Source: Zobellia barbeyronii (GTDB lineage: Bacteria > Bacteroidota > Bacteroidia > Flavobacteriales > Flavobacteriaceae). From it: 64,000 nucleotides of DNA. Position numbers and translations under genes: made by a program. The DNA is taken from the NCBI RefSeq assembly GCF_018603515.1, contig NZ_JACATN010000001.1, positions 434,001-498,000 of the forward strand. The letters run 5' to 3'. Each line of letters opens with the position of its first letter. Position 1 is the first letter of the stretch. This document shows, piece after piece, positions 46,101 to 55,210 of this stretch. The notes under the pieces are model-generated. The model ran no database searches and was not told where the DNA came from. It worked only from the letters and a program-made list of their open reading frames with translations.

Positions 46101-46671
46101 ATAAGTACAAGTCTAAATCACCATCCTTGTCATAATCAAAAAATGCTGAATGCATGGATTGCCTTGTGTCTGCAAGACCGTATTCTTTTGCTTTTTCAGT
46201 AAAAGTAATTTCACCTGAATTTGACGAAGGGCCATTATTGATGTAAAGTAGGTTGGCACGTTTTGATTCTTCGGCTCCGCCAGAAACTGCTATATAAATA
46301 TCTAGAAAACCATCTTGATTGATATCAATCATTGATGCTCCAGTGCCCCAACTATTATTCAAAAGACCGGCCTTTTCAGAAAAATCTTCAAATTTTAAAT
46401 CGCCTTTATTTAGATATAATCGCCCTGAAACCATGTTACCACTAAAATAGACATCAGTTAAGCCATCATTGTTCACATCACCTACAGCAACTCCAGCTCC
46501 CGTATAAATATTCATGTATTTAAATACATTAATACTGTCATTTTCTGTAATAAGGTTATTGAAATCTATTCCTGTATCAGACGGATTCAATAATTTAAAA
46601 CGCTTCGGCTTTTCGGTTTCACAAGAGGTCAAAAGAACTACACTTGCCAATAGAAGTATTAGATTTCTCAT
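43141..46671 (-). CDS. VCBS/FG-GAP repeat lipoprotein with UnbV domain (second copy)
   Basis: A 1,176-residue lipoprotein (LLTSCETE, Cys17). Residues 40-500 carry a row of calcium-binding FG-GAP blades such as DINQDGFLDIYI and DYDKDGDLDLYL. Residues 520-600 match the ASPIC/UnbV domain (GIGAKVKI, SRGYESS, HFGLGKEDVVERIEIWWPD). A second FG-GAP propeller runs from about 650 to 900, with YDKDGRIDPIMCYYND and a conserved AMRSRF block. It looks like a surface-exposed beta-propeller for binding or display. It overlaps its paralog upstream by four bases (46668-46671). Confidence 0.88.
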   Translation of the reverse strand: MRNLILLLASVVLLTSCETEKPKRFKLLNPSDTGIDFNNLITENDSINVFKYMNIYTGAGVAVGDVNNDGLTDVYFSGNMVSGRLYLNKGDLKFEDFSEKAGLLNNSWGTGASMIDINQDGFLDIYIAVSGGAEESKRANLLYINNGPSSNSGEITFTEKAKEYGLADTRQSMHSAFFDYDKDGDLDLYLLVNPAAYEHQVNSSNPRKLDGKSISNDRLYRNEGNGKFTDVSLEAGILVEGYGLGVAISDINNDSWPDIYISNDFVGNDILYINKGDGTFKDEITENMNHTSYAGMGNGISDIDNNGKPDIMVLDMRPEDNERQKLIISSTGYDRFQMMLNAGYQAQYSRNTMQLNMGEGEFSEIGNMAGISSTDWSWSTLLADYDNDGYKDIYITNGFLRDLGNLDYIHYQNIYDNPLGEREAKINQKLKSIQELPPAKLVNYSYRNSGNTTFEDTSEDWGIVDASCSNGAAYADLDNDGDLDLVVNNVNQPAFVYENRTLNDTINHYLRIQLVGKQGNLQGIGAKVKITTKTSTQFEENFLSRGYESSTDPILHFGLGKEDVVERIEIWWPDNSYQNLTGIKADQQLLIKQTDQVTLESKETISQDKAWFTSTTEKSKIDFSHIEDGMIDFKIQPILPHMTSRNGPGIAVGDYNADGLEDFYVGGGSGQFGEFFVQNKDATFSKSTIPFDVSKEDLGSLFFDANNDGYLDLYIVSGGVLLTEDFIYQDRLYLNDGSGKFSKSDALPQIKISGSTVNAVDFDHDGDLDLFVGGRVNPGKYPMPVKSYLLENLSNEDAENLKFRDISNQISDWDKLTMVTSALWTDYDSDGWSDLIVVGEFMQVEFFHNENGKLIRATNTIGLQKTEGWWNSINGGDFDGDGDIDYIIGNQGLNNKFKASENEPLSIYANDYDKDGRIDPIMCYYNDGENYIAHSRDELISQISAMRSRFKTYKSYAETPFEKSFLPEELENAYVVKSHNFASSYVENLGNGSFKISDLPIAAQMAPIEGIVIEDFNQDGNEDVILTGNSYSTDVATGRYDALKGLVLKGKGDGSFETLSLKESGFINDFDGSGLASIRNGKGELQIIVANNNGPLKIFTTNTPEESIEIINAEKETLFAEIFYENGKKVRKEFYYGSGYLSNSSRSIQIQNKIKEIIFTDASGKTKTVFNKNEVK

Positions 46672-49600
46672 TGAACGGTAAGGATTTCGGTAGCGTTACC
46701 TTCAGAATCTAGTATTCTAACGGAAATAACGTTCTGTGGGATAACTAGTTTACGACTACCCTGCGATAAATACCCGGTTCCATAATAAAATTCTATCTTT
46801 TGTTTTTTACCGTTTGCGTATTCAATGAGTGCATAGGCATCTTTGTTTTTAGGCGAATATACCTTTTGCGCCTTGCTTAGCTTTTTATGAACTTTAAGGT
46901 TGCCATCATTTACACTAGAAATAATCAACTCATCGTTTGCTGTAAACAAGTTAACTTGTCCTTTTGCATCTGCCTGAACAAAGAAGCCACTTTTATCAAC
47001 ATTAACTGAATTGAAGTGACCCGTACCGTTACCTTCAAGTAATGTTCCTATGGAAGCGTCATACCGACCCGCGAAAGTTTCGCCACTATAAAAATTACCA
47101 ATAGCCAAAACGTCCAAATTGCCATCGTCATTAAAATCACTAATTGTGGTACTGTATATAGGAGCAATTTGAGATGTTCTTGGGAGATTGCTAATTTTAA
47201 ATTTGCCTCCGCCTGTATTTTCTAAGTAAGCATTCGCAAAAGTTTCGCTTTTAACTACATACGCATTCTCTATTTCTTCTTTAGTGAATGATTCTTCAAA
47301 TGTAGCTTTTGAATAATCTTCAAATGTTCTGAATCGCCCACGCATAGCATTGATTTGGTCGATGAGGTCACTTCTTGAGTGAGCTACGTAGTTTTTACCG
47401 TTGTTGTAATAACACATTACAGGGTCAATTCTTCCATTTTTGTCATAATCGCTTGCATAAATGCATAAAGGTTCTTTAGCATTTGCTTTATACCGACTAT
47501 TAAGTCCTAAATTACCTAGGATATAGTCAGTGTCACCGTCATTATCAAAATCACCTGCATTGATACTGTTCCACCAGCCATGGGTGTTTTTTAACCCTGT
47601 TTCACTGGTCACTTCTTTTAATTTACCTAAATCGTTTTGAAAGAAGCGGATTGCCATAAACTCACCTACAACGATAAGATCAAGCCAAGAATCGTTATTA
47701 AAATCAGTCCACAACGAAGCCGTCACCATGCCAAGATTGGAAAATGTTTTGGAAATAGGTTGATTATCTTTTTCAAATTTAATATTGCTGGGAGTGCTTT
47801 CATTTTTTAATAATACACTTTCAGGAGCCATAGGGTATTCCCAAGGACGTAATCTGCCACCAACGAAAAGGTCTAAGTCACCATCCTTATCATAGTCTGC
47901 GGCGTTTACGGTAGCGCCACTAATATTTAATTCAGGAAGTACATTGGTTTTAGTAAATGACCCAGAACCATCATTTTTATAGAAACGGTCTTGGTATAAG
48001 GTGTCTCCAGTTTCATGCGATGAACCACCGCTTACTATATACAAATCTTGGTCACCATCTGAATCAGCATCAAAAAATAATGCTCCCATGTCTTCGTATA
48101 ATTTATCTTGGAGGGGAGTTTCTTTAAAAGTCCCGTCATTTTGTTGAATTTTTAGCACTCCTACTTGTCCAGCTGCACCTCCTATGAAAACATCTTCCAA
48201 CTCATCTCCATTAACATCAGCAACAGCCATTCCAGGTCCGTTTTTTGAGTGCATATGGGGTAATAGGGGTTGAACTTTATAATCTACAAACTCATTTTCT
48301 TGATGTTTGAAATCTAGACCAATACTGTCGATTTCTTGAAATAATGTCGGACTACTATCTTTTACACGTTTTATTAATTCAGATGCATCCTTTTGATGTA
48401 AAGTGATTTCTTGATTTACAGGTACATCTTTCAAAATTTGCTGAAGACCATTAGGCCAAGTTACCTGTACACTATCTATTACATTTATATTGCCTATACC
48501 AAAGTGAACAGATTGCTCAACAGTTGATAAGTATCCTCTATATGGGGTAAAGTATTGTTTTTGTAATTGTCCGTCGTAAAATAGCTCAACTTGACTTCCT
48601 AAGCCTTCAAGGTTGGGTGCTTCTCCTTGGAATTTAAATTTTATATAATGTTTATTTTCGCCAATGTTGGTATTGTTTTTTAAAATGCTAGCGTGCTCGT
48701 CAATATTATTTATCACCAAATCTAAATCACCATCATTGTCTAAGTCGGCATAAGCCATGCCACTTGAATAAGTAGGCGTATTAAAGCCTGCCTCTTCAGA
48801 CATGTCGTCAAAAGTAAAATCACCTTTGTTTTTGTAGAGGTAATTTTGCTTCTTAATGCCAGGTAATTTGCCTAGTGCTTTTATACGTTCTTTTCTATTG
48901 GCCTCTTCGGTACCCATGGTTAAAATTCGGTTACCATATACCATAAAATCCAAATTGGTAATATCTTGTCTGTAGCCATTGGTAATGCACAAATCCTTTA
49001 AGCCGTCATGGTCATAATCGAATAGTAAGGCACTCCAACTCCATTCTGTTCCAGAGATACCAGCAATCTGGCCTACCTCGCTAAAGGATCCATTTCCATT
49101 ATTTAGCTGTAGCGTATTCCGAATATATTGGGGTTGATACCCGTCTTTAATACTTTTTTCAAATACATCATAGCGATTTCCTGCCATAGTAAGTTTCCAT
49201 CGCTCGTTATCCGGAGGCAGCATATCTAAAACTATAACGTCCATATTTCCATCGTTATTAATATCCCCGATATCATGACCCATTCCATTATAGGTTAGAT
49301 GTTTGAAATATTTCTTGTTTTCATTTTTAAAAGTTCCATTTTGTTGATTGATATATAATAGGTCATCCGTAAGAAAATCATTGGATACATATACATCAGG
49401 CCATCCATCGGTATTAATATCACAGATTTCAACACCTAGACCAAAGCCTTCTATTAAAATTCCTGAATCGGCTGAAACATCTGTAAAAGTTTGGTCACCG
49501 TTATTGCGATATAGTTTATCTACCGAAGGTGATTTACCAGATCTATCTTTTGGTCGTGATACGTTACGGTTATAATCTACTAAGTCATTACTTAAGACAT

Positions 49601-50180
49601 ACAAGTCTAAATCACCGTCAGAATCATAATCAAAGAAAGCAGATTGTACTGAATAGCCAGTATCTGCTATACCCCAAATTGCTGCTTTTTCTTCAAACTC
49701 TATCTTTCCCGTCTCCTTTGTTTTATTAATAAACAATAGGTTTTGTCTTTCGTTCGCTTTCGAGCTTCTTGGTCCACCTTTACTAATATAAATATCCTTG
49801 TAGCCATCTTGGTTAATGTCTACTATTGCAACTCCGTTAGACCAATAAGATGATCCGGATTTAGAAGATTCAGTAATGTCATCAAATTTAAAATCACCTA
49901 AATTTTTATACAATCGATTACTGTTCATATTGCCGATGAAATAGATGTCTTGTAAACCGTCGTTGTCAAAATCAGCAGTTGCAACTCCAGCACCGTTATA
50001 CATGTATTCAAAGTCTAATACACTTAGGCTTTCCGAGTATGTTAAATTGTTTGAAAAAGTAACACCTGTGTTATCAGGGTTCAATGCTTCGAACAAACTA
50101 TTGTTGTTATTGCATGAAACGAATAATACAATGATTGAAAACAAGAAATACGGGAGCTTCCCTTTGAATTTATAGTGCAT
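46668..50180 (-). CDS. VCBS/FG-GAP repeat lipoprotein with UnbV domain (first copy)
   Basis: A 1,170-residue lipoprotein (LFVSCNNNN, Cys23), paralogous over its whole length to the next gene. The same order is seen: FG-GAP blades with Dx-DxDG-type calcium loops (DFDNDGLQDIYF, DYDSDGDLDLYV), a UnbV domain at about 520-600 (GLGSQVEL, YRGYLSTVEQSVHFGIG), then a second propeller with YDKNGRIDPVMCYYNN. The family is common next to SusCD in Bacteroidota and has no proven ligand; a surface binding role like that of SusE/F is a guess. It starts 105 bases after susD, across a perfect 14-bp hairpin. Confidence 0.88.
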   Translation of the reverse strand: MHYKFKGKLPYFLFSIIVLFVSCNNNNSLFEALNPDNTGVTFSNNLTYSESLSVLDFEYMYNGAGVATADFDNDGLQDIYFIGNMNSNRLYKNLGDFKFDDITESSKSGSSYWSNGVAIVDINQDGYKDIYISKGGPRSSKANERQNLLFINKTKETGKIEFEEKAAIWGIADTGYSVQSAFFDYDSDGDLDLYVLSNDLVDYNRNVSRPKDRSGKSPSVDKLYRNNGDQTFTDVSADSGILIEGFGLGVEICDINTDGWPDVYVSNDFLTDDLLYINQQNGTFKNENKKYFKHLTYNGMGHDIGDINNDGNMDVIVLDMLPPDNERWKLTMAGNRYDVFEKSIKDGYQPQYIRNTLQLNNGNGSFSEVGQIAGISGTEWSWSALLFDYDHDGLKDLCITNGYRQDITNLDFMVYGNRILTMGTEEANRKERIKALGKLPGIKKQNYLYKNKGDFTFDDMSEEAGFNTPTYSSGMAYADLDNDGDLDLVINNIDEHASILKNNTNIGENKHYIKFKFQGEAPNLEGLGSQVELFYDGQLQKQYFTPYRGYLSTVEQSVHFGIGNINVIDSVQVTWPNGLQQILKDVPVNQEITLHQKDASELIKRVKDSSPTLFQEIDSIGLDFKHQENEFVDYKVQPLLPHMHSKNGPGMAVADVNGDELEDVFIGGAAGQVGVLKIQQNDGTFKETPLQDKLYEDMGALFFDADSDGDQDLYIVSGGSSHETGDTLYQDRFYKNDGSGSFTKTNVLPELNISGATVNAADYDKDGDLDLFVGGRLRPWEYPMAPESVLLKNESTPSNIKFEKDNQPISKTFSNLGMVTASLWTDFNNDSWLDLIVVGEFMAIRFFQNDLGKLKEVTSETGLKNTHGWWNSINAGDFDNDGDTDYILGNLGLNSRYKANAKEPLCIYASDYDKNGRIDPVMCYYNNGKNYVAHSRSDLIDQINAMRGRFRTFEDYSKATFEESFTKEEIENAYVVKSETFANAYLENTGGGKFKISNLPRTSQIAPIYSTTISDFNDDGNLDVLAIGNFYSGETFAGRYDASIGTLLEGNGTGHFNSVNVDKSGFFVQADAKGQVNLFTANDELIISSVNDGNLKVHKKLSKAQKVYSPKNKDAYALIEYANGKKQKIEFYYGTGYLSQGSRKLVIPQNVISVRILDSEGNATEILTVQ

Positions 50181-50220
50181 GTTCTAACAAAATATAAACA
50201 ATATGTTTGTATTGCAAATA

Positions 50221-50251
50221 AAAGAATCCAATCTAAGAGATTGGATTCTTT
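50221..50251. terminator. Perfect hairpin between susD and the VCBS genes (attenuator or terminator)
   Basis: Arms AAAGAATCCAATCT (50221-50234) and its exact complement (50238-50251) with a three-base loop. On the minus strand it is followed by TTATTTGC, only moderately T-rich, so partial termination is likely. This could lower the VCBS and haloperoxidase transcript relative to susCD. Confidence 0.7.
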
Positions 50252-50285
50252 ATATCAATTAAATCATAAAATATTTTAATGCATT

Positions 50286-51824
50286 TTAGTAACCTGCATT
50301 CTGGGTCATAAGACCTCCTGAACGATCTATTTCAGAAAGAGGAAAAGGAAATACCTCAAGTTTTGGATCCCAAGAAGAACCAAAGATAGTTGGACCTAAA
50401 TCCCATCTTACAATATCAAACCAACGGTGTGGTTCAAACGCCATTTCAACTCTCTTTTCTTGCATCATTGCTGCTAAAGGGTCTGAATTCATGGGAGCAG
50501 TTAAACCCGCTCTATCTCTAATATCCTGAATCTGTTGAACCGCGATACTAACATCACCACCTCCTCTAATCAAGGCTTCAGCATATAGTAATTTCAATTC
50601 AGCAAATCTAAACCAACGCTCGTTATTGAAATCGCCAACACCATTTGGCGAATAATTAGCCGCAACCATATTAGTTTCACCACGATACTTCTTAATTGAA
50701 AGACTATTAGACGACCAAATAGGATCATAGTCTAATACATTTAGAACTCCACCAGGACTCAATTTATAATAAGTTTCCCCTGGTTGGTAAATACTGGCTT
50801 CCAATCTTGTATCTCCTGGCTCAAAAGCATCAACTAAATCTTGTGTTGGAATAAACCAACCTTGCGCTTGTGCAGGAGCACCATTTGCCGGATCCCAATA
50901 CCATGCTCTACCTGAACCTTGTGACCCCTTGAAATTTTCACTGTGATTGTCATCAAAAACCCAAATATTATCATCAGAGAATGGTCCACCATACTGGATT
51001 TCAAAAATAGATTCTGAATTATTTTCGTTGTTATAAGCAAAAACATCATCGTAAGAAGATGTCACAAGGCTATAAGGTCCGTTATCAACAACATCACCTA
51101 TTGCAGTTATTGCCGCTGGCCAATCTTCTTTAAATACATTTACCTTACCAATAAAAGACTTAGCTGCCCATGCGGTAGCTCTTCCTGTATTACCTCCATC
51201 CCATACTTCCGGTAAACCAGCTGCAGCATCAGAAAAATCAGCAAGAATTTGAGCATATAACTCCCCAGCACCCGCATTTGGAAGTGCTAAATTATTTAAA
51301 TCTTTACCTACAGCAATAGCAATGGGAGAGGTTTCACCAAAAAGCTTTAAGGCTTGAAAATGGTAAAATGCTCTTAAAAACTTGGCTTCAGCAGATAGAA
51401 CAGTTTTGTCTTCTGCTGTTAACTCGTTCTCAGCATCTAAATTTTCAAGTACAATATTAGCTCTGTAAATACCTTCATAAATTTCACCGAACACAGCTTG
51501 AAAAGCTACATCAACAGAGGTCACCTGGAGATTATCTGCAGCTCGAGTTCTTGTATCTCCAGAGTTGGCATCTACTTCAGCATCATCGGTAATAATCATT
51601 GAGATTTTCCAATATTCTCCTGTTTCCCCAAGAGTCTCGGTACTTGTACCGTAAAAATCTTGGAGTGAAGAATAAGACGAAAATATTGCTCCATCAAAAT
51701 CGGCCCTAGTTTTGTAAAATGTGTTGGGGGTCACCCTGTCAAGGGGAGCTAAGTCAAGCTCGTCCGCACATGAATAGAAGCCAAAAATAGCCACTAAAAA
51801 AATATAAAAATTTGTTTTTTTCAT
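50286..51824 (-). CDS. SusD/RagB-like nutrient-binding outer-membrane lipoprotein
   Basis: A 512-residue lipoprotein that forms the lid on its SusC partner and binds the substrate outside the cell. The signal peptide ends GFYSC (Cys19) followed by ADELDLAPLDRVTP, typical of SusD with an acidic surface signal. The helical TPR region has AEAKFLRAFYHFQALKLFG, and the C-terminus has RFAELKLLYAEALIRGG and EKRVEMAFEPHRWFDIVRW. It starts 44 bases after the susC stop. The start at 51824 drops two extra codons before MKK. Ligand specificity cannot be read. Confidence 0.95.
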   Translation of the reverse strand: MKKTNFYIFLVAIFGFYSCADELDLAPLDRVTPNTFYKTRADFDGAIFSSYSSLQDFYGTSTETLGETGEYWKISMIITDDAEVDANSGDTRTRAADNLQVTSVDVAFQAVFGEIYEGIYRANIVLENLDAENELTAEDKTVLSAEAKFLRAFYHFQALKLFGETSPIAIAVGKDLNNLALPNAGAGELYAQILADFSDAAAGLPEVWDGGNTGRATAWAAKSFIGKVNVFKEDWPAAITAIGDVVDNGPYSLVTSSYDDVFAYNNENNSESIFEIQYGGPFSDDNIWVFDDNHSENFKGSQGSGRAWYWDPANGAPAQAQGWFIPTQDLVDAFEPGDTRLEASIYQPGETYYKLSPGGVLNVLDYDPIWSSNSLSIKKYRGETNMVAANYSPNGVGDFNNERWFRFAELKLLYAEALIRGGGDVSIAVQQIQDIRDRAGLTAPMNSDPLAAMMQEKRVEMAFEPHRWFDIVRWDLGPTIFGSSWDPKLEVFPFPLSEIDRSGGLMTQNAGY

Positions 51825-51867
51825 GATCAAGTATTTTTTGATTAAATAAAATTTAATAATCTTTTAT

Positions 51868-54800
51868 TTAAAAGTTTACTGTTAAACCAAGTTGGAAAGT
51901 CCTTGGCGCTGGGCCAGTTCCTCCGTCTTGACCGGTTGCAAGTGCATTAGCTCCTTTTTGGAAACTCTGAGCTCGTGTAACTTCAGGATCCCAACCTAGA
52001 TAGCTTGTGAAAGTTGCAAGGTTTTGAGCTCCAACATATACTCGAAGTCCGTTAACAAAACCACCTGACCAAGTTTCTAGCTTATCGCCTGGCAGGCTAT
52101 ATCCAATTTGGAGATTTTGAATACGTAAATAATCCGCATCCTCAATCCAACGATCTGAATAACGATTATTTCCGTTAGGATCATCAAGGGTTAATCTAGG
52201 AATATCGTTACTTGTTCCTTCACCTGTCCATCGGTCTAAAACACGAGCACTAAAGTTATTAGTACTACTAAGGTCTTCTCTTGCACTACGAGCTGAATTA
52301 TAAACTTGATAATCCCCAACACCTCTAAGCACTAATGAAAAATCGAAGTCTTTATAATTGGCATTAAAATTCATCCCATAAAAATAACCAGGTATCGGAC
52401 TACCCAAAATTGTTCTGTCATCTGGTGAAATCTCACCATCTCCATTTACATCAACAAAACGAATATCTCCCGCCTCTGCTCCAATTGATCCAGCATCTGT
52501 TAGTGCACCTGCAGCTTCGTTAGCATTTTGATAAAGACCATTGGTCTTATAACCATAAAAATGTCCAAGGCTTTCACCAACAACAGTACGGTGCGTTTGA
52601 GCCCCACCAATACCAGAATTAATAGAAGTTACATCACCTAAATCCGTCACTTCATTTTTAACAGTAGTTATGTTTGCTCCTATACTATATGTGAAATTGT
52701 CTCCTACTTCTCCTCGGTAGTCAATAGCGAATTCAATACCAGAATTTTTAATGGATCCTAGGTTAGAATCAGCACCATAAAATATACCAGAAACAGATGG
52801 CAATGGAACGGCAAGTAAAACATCATCACTCTCTTTATTGTAATAATCTGCAGTTATAGACATTCTACCTTGTAACAGACTTGCATCTATACCAATGTCA
52901 AATTGAGTACTTGTTTCCCAGCCAAGAGCTGCATTAGCAAACCTTGTAGGAGCAGGAGCTCTAACCACATTTTGATCATCGCCAATTACATAAAATATGT
53001 TGCCTTCAAGCGCTGGTAAATATGGAAAACTGTCTGGTGTTTGTTGGTTTCCTAATTGTCCCCAACCTGCACGTATTTTTAAATCATTTACCACGCCGTC
53101 TGCATTAAAGAATTCTTCAGATGAAATTCTCCAACCTAATGAAGCAGAAGGAAAAACACCTGATCTGTTATCTTCGGCAAAACGAGAACTTGCGTCTCTT
53201 CTAAAGTTTATGGTAGCAAGATATTTACCTTCAAAGTCATAATTAACACGACCTAGTAAACCTTGAATTGTCCAAAGGTCAGCTTCTTGAGTTCCTGTCG
53301 AATTAAGACTTGTAGTTGCAAAATTAGGGTTGAATAAATCTGTACCCTGAACTCTAATTTTATCAAACGTAAATTTTGTCTGCTCAAAACCAACTAAGGC
53401 AGAAAGGTTATGTGACTCTCCAAAAGTTTTATCATAACTTAAGGTTGCACCTGTTGTAAGTGTAAATTGTTTCGTAAGGTTTTGCACTCTTAATGATTGT
53501 CTACCGCCTGTCCCATTAAAATCGGCAGGTGTTTGATTAAAAAGACCCTCACCTGTAATATGGTCAACACCTACAGAAGCTCTTGCTTTTAAACCTTTGG
53601 CTATTTCTAATTCTCCATAAAAGTTACCAAGTACTTGGCGCACCTCAATAGTTGTATAGTTCACTCTGGCATCATTTCTCCATAACGTATTTTGAGAACC
53701 ATTACCTGCGCCTATATTTTCAACGGACTCAATGTTATAACCAAATGGGCCTGATGCATCAAATGGAGCATAATACGGAGCATTTCGTAATGATATACCG
53801 GCAGAGTTAACCCCACCACCTTCAGGTTGAACTTGTCTGTCAGAATGACTAATAGCCAATGATTGTCCAAATTTTAAACGTTTACCTACTTTAAAATCAG
53901 AATTTGCCTTTAGAGAATATCGTTCGAAAGCCTGAGATTGTTCAATACCTTCTTGATCTAAATACCCACCAGAAATATAATAGTTTGCATTATCATTACC
54001 TCCACTAGCACTTAAGTTGTGACTTTGAACAAAACCGGTTTTAAAAAACTCGTTTTGCCAGTCAACATCTGCATTATTAGCAAAACCTGAGTAATCACGT
54101 CCAAGTTGACTTTGAATATCAATGTATTCAGAAACATTTAATACATCAATTTTTTCTCTTAACTCACTAAAAGCGGTATACCCACTATAGGTCATTTTAC
54201 CAATACCACTTTTACCACGTTTTGTGGTTACAATTATAACACCATTGGCACCTCTTGCTCCATAAATAGCTGCAGAAGCTGCATCTTTAAGCACTGTTAT
54301 AGACTCAATATCATTTGGGTTTAAGCTAGCCAAAGGGTTAGAATCTGTAGTTGAAGAAGTATTTACTGTAATGTTGGTTGTTTGAACTAATGGAATACCA
54401 TCAATTACCCATAACGGATCATTATTCCCTGGAGAGCCAACACCACGAATACGAACGTTTATTGGAGCTGCTGGATCACCACTACGATTGGCGATGTTCA
54501 CACCAGCAATAGTTCCCGCCAATGCTTGGTCAGGACTAGTCAACGGTTTTGTGCCAATTTCATCGGCTCCAATTGAACCTACAGCGCCAGTTAGATTTCC
54601 TTTTTTCTGCGTTCCATAACCTACAACAACAACCTCGGTTAGAGCCTGCGCATCTTCAGATAAGACAACATTAATCGTGGTTCGGCCATCGATAGCCACT
54701 TCTTGTCTGGAGAATCCTACATAGGAAAACACCAAAGCAGAGCTACCTTCCGGCACCTCTATACTATAATTTCCATCAAAATCGGAAACACTTCCTACGG

Positions 54801-54969
54801 TTGTGCCTTTCACCAAGACATTTACACCAGGTAGAACACCTTGGTCGTCAGAAGTAGTACCTGAAATTGTGGTTTGTGCGCACAAAGATGCAACACTGAA
54901 GAAAAATAAGGCTGCGAGCACAAAACCATGTGATCGAACCCTATTTAATCTCTTAAAGTTCTGGTTCAT
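51868..54969 (-). CDS. SusC/RagA TonB-linked outer-membrane transporter
   Basis: A 1,033-residue TonB-dependent importer. Signal peptide (FFFSVASLCAQ), a carboxypeptidase-like beta domain (residues 35-110: GVLPGVNVLVKGTTVGSVSD), the TonB-box area EVVVVGYGTQKKGN, the plug with the SusC signature VIIVTTKRGKSG, and a beta-barrel ending in FQLGLTVNF. It imports the substrate bound by SusD across the outer membrane using TonB energy. It heads the operon with susD, two VCBS lipoproteins and a haloperoxidase-like protein. A leader of about 235 bases precedes it, with a shared operator-like repeat at the promoter. Confidence 0.97.
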   Translation of the reverse strand: MNQNFKRLNRVRSHGFVLAALFFFSVASLCAQTTISGTTSDDQGVLPGVNVLVKGTTVGSVSDFDGNYSIEVPEGSSALVFSYVGFSRQEVAIDGRTTINVVLSEDAQALTEVVVVGYGTQKKGNLTGAVGSIGADEIGTKPLTSPDQALAGTIAGVNIANRSGDPAAPINVRIRGVGSPGNNDPLWVIDGIPLVQTTNITVNTSSTTDSNPLASLNPNDIESITVLKDAASAAIYGARGANGVIIVTTKRGKSGIGKMTYSGYTAFSELREKIDVLNVSEYIDIQSQLGRDYSGFANNADVDWQNEFFKTGFVQSHNLSASGGNDNANYYISGGYLDQEGIEQSQAFERYSLKANSDFKVGKRLKFGQSLAISHSDRQVQPEGGGVNSAGISLRNAPYYAPFDASGPFGYNIESVENIGAGNGSQNTLWRNDARVNYTTIEVRQVLGNFYGELEIAKGLKARASVGVDHITGEGLFNQTPADFNGTGGRQSLRVQNLTKQFTLTTGATLSYDKTFGESHNLSALVGFEQTKFTFDKIRVQGTDLFNPNFATTSLNSTGTQEADLWTIQGLLGRVNYDFEGKYLATINFRRDASSRFAEDNRSGVFPSASLGWRISSEEFFNADGVVNDLKIRAGWGQLGNQQTPDSFPYLPALEGNIFYVIGDDQNVVRAPAPTRFANAALGWETSTQFDIGIDASLLQGRMSITADYYNKESDDVLLAVPLPSVSGIFYGADSNLGSIKNSGIEFAIDYRGEVGDNFTYSIGANITTVKNEVTDLGDVTSINSGIGGAQTHRTVVGESLGHFYGYKTNGLYQNANEAAGALTDAGSIGAEAGDIRFVDVNGDGEISPDDRTILGSPIPGYFYGMNFNANYKDFDFSLVLRGVGDYQVYNSARSAREDLSSTNNFSARVLDRWTGEGTSNDIPRLTLDDPNGNNRYSDRWIEDADYLRIQNLQIGYSLPGDKLETWSGGFVNGLRVYVGAQNLATFTSYLGWDPEVTRAQSFQKGANALATGQDGGTGPAPRTFQLGLTVNF

Positions 54970-55186
54970 AATGAGTAGTTTAAGTTAGTAATAAATTGAG
55001 TTAGTAATCTTGTTTTAGGCCTACCTCTCAATCTTGGAGAGTGTTAAGAAAGACATAAAACACTATTGAGCATACTATCGCATAATTGCACTTTAACGAT
55101 AATTTTATACAAGTTACCTTCTTTTTTTTGAAAAAATCAGAATTTCAAAGGTGTAAATGACATAATAATTAACAATTCAAAGGCAA

Positions 55187-55210
55187 ACTATGCTACTCTA
55201 TGCTATAAAT
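55187..55210 (-). promoter_or_regulatory. Operator-like direct repeat at the susC promoter
   Basis: Two perfect CTATGCTA half-sites (55188-55195 and 55198-55205) with a ten-base period, one DNA turn, cover the predicted transcription start just downstream of the -7 box. The same arrangement lies at the GH36 promoter (41484-41507). A repressor bound here would block initiation. Confidence 0.62.

Noticed and set aside
43141-50180. Long similar stretches that looked like a DNA repeat
   Set aside because: The similarity is at protein level between paralogous VCBS genes, and FG-GAP blades repeat inside each. There are no flanking target repeats or transposase.
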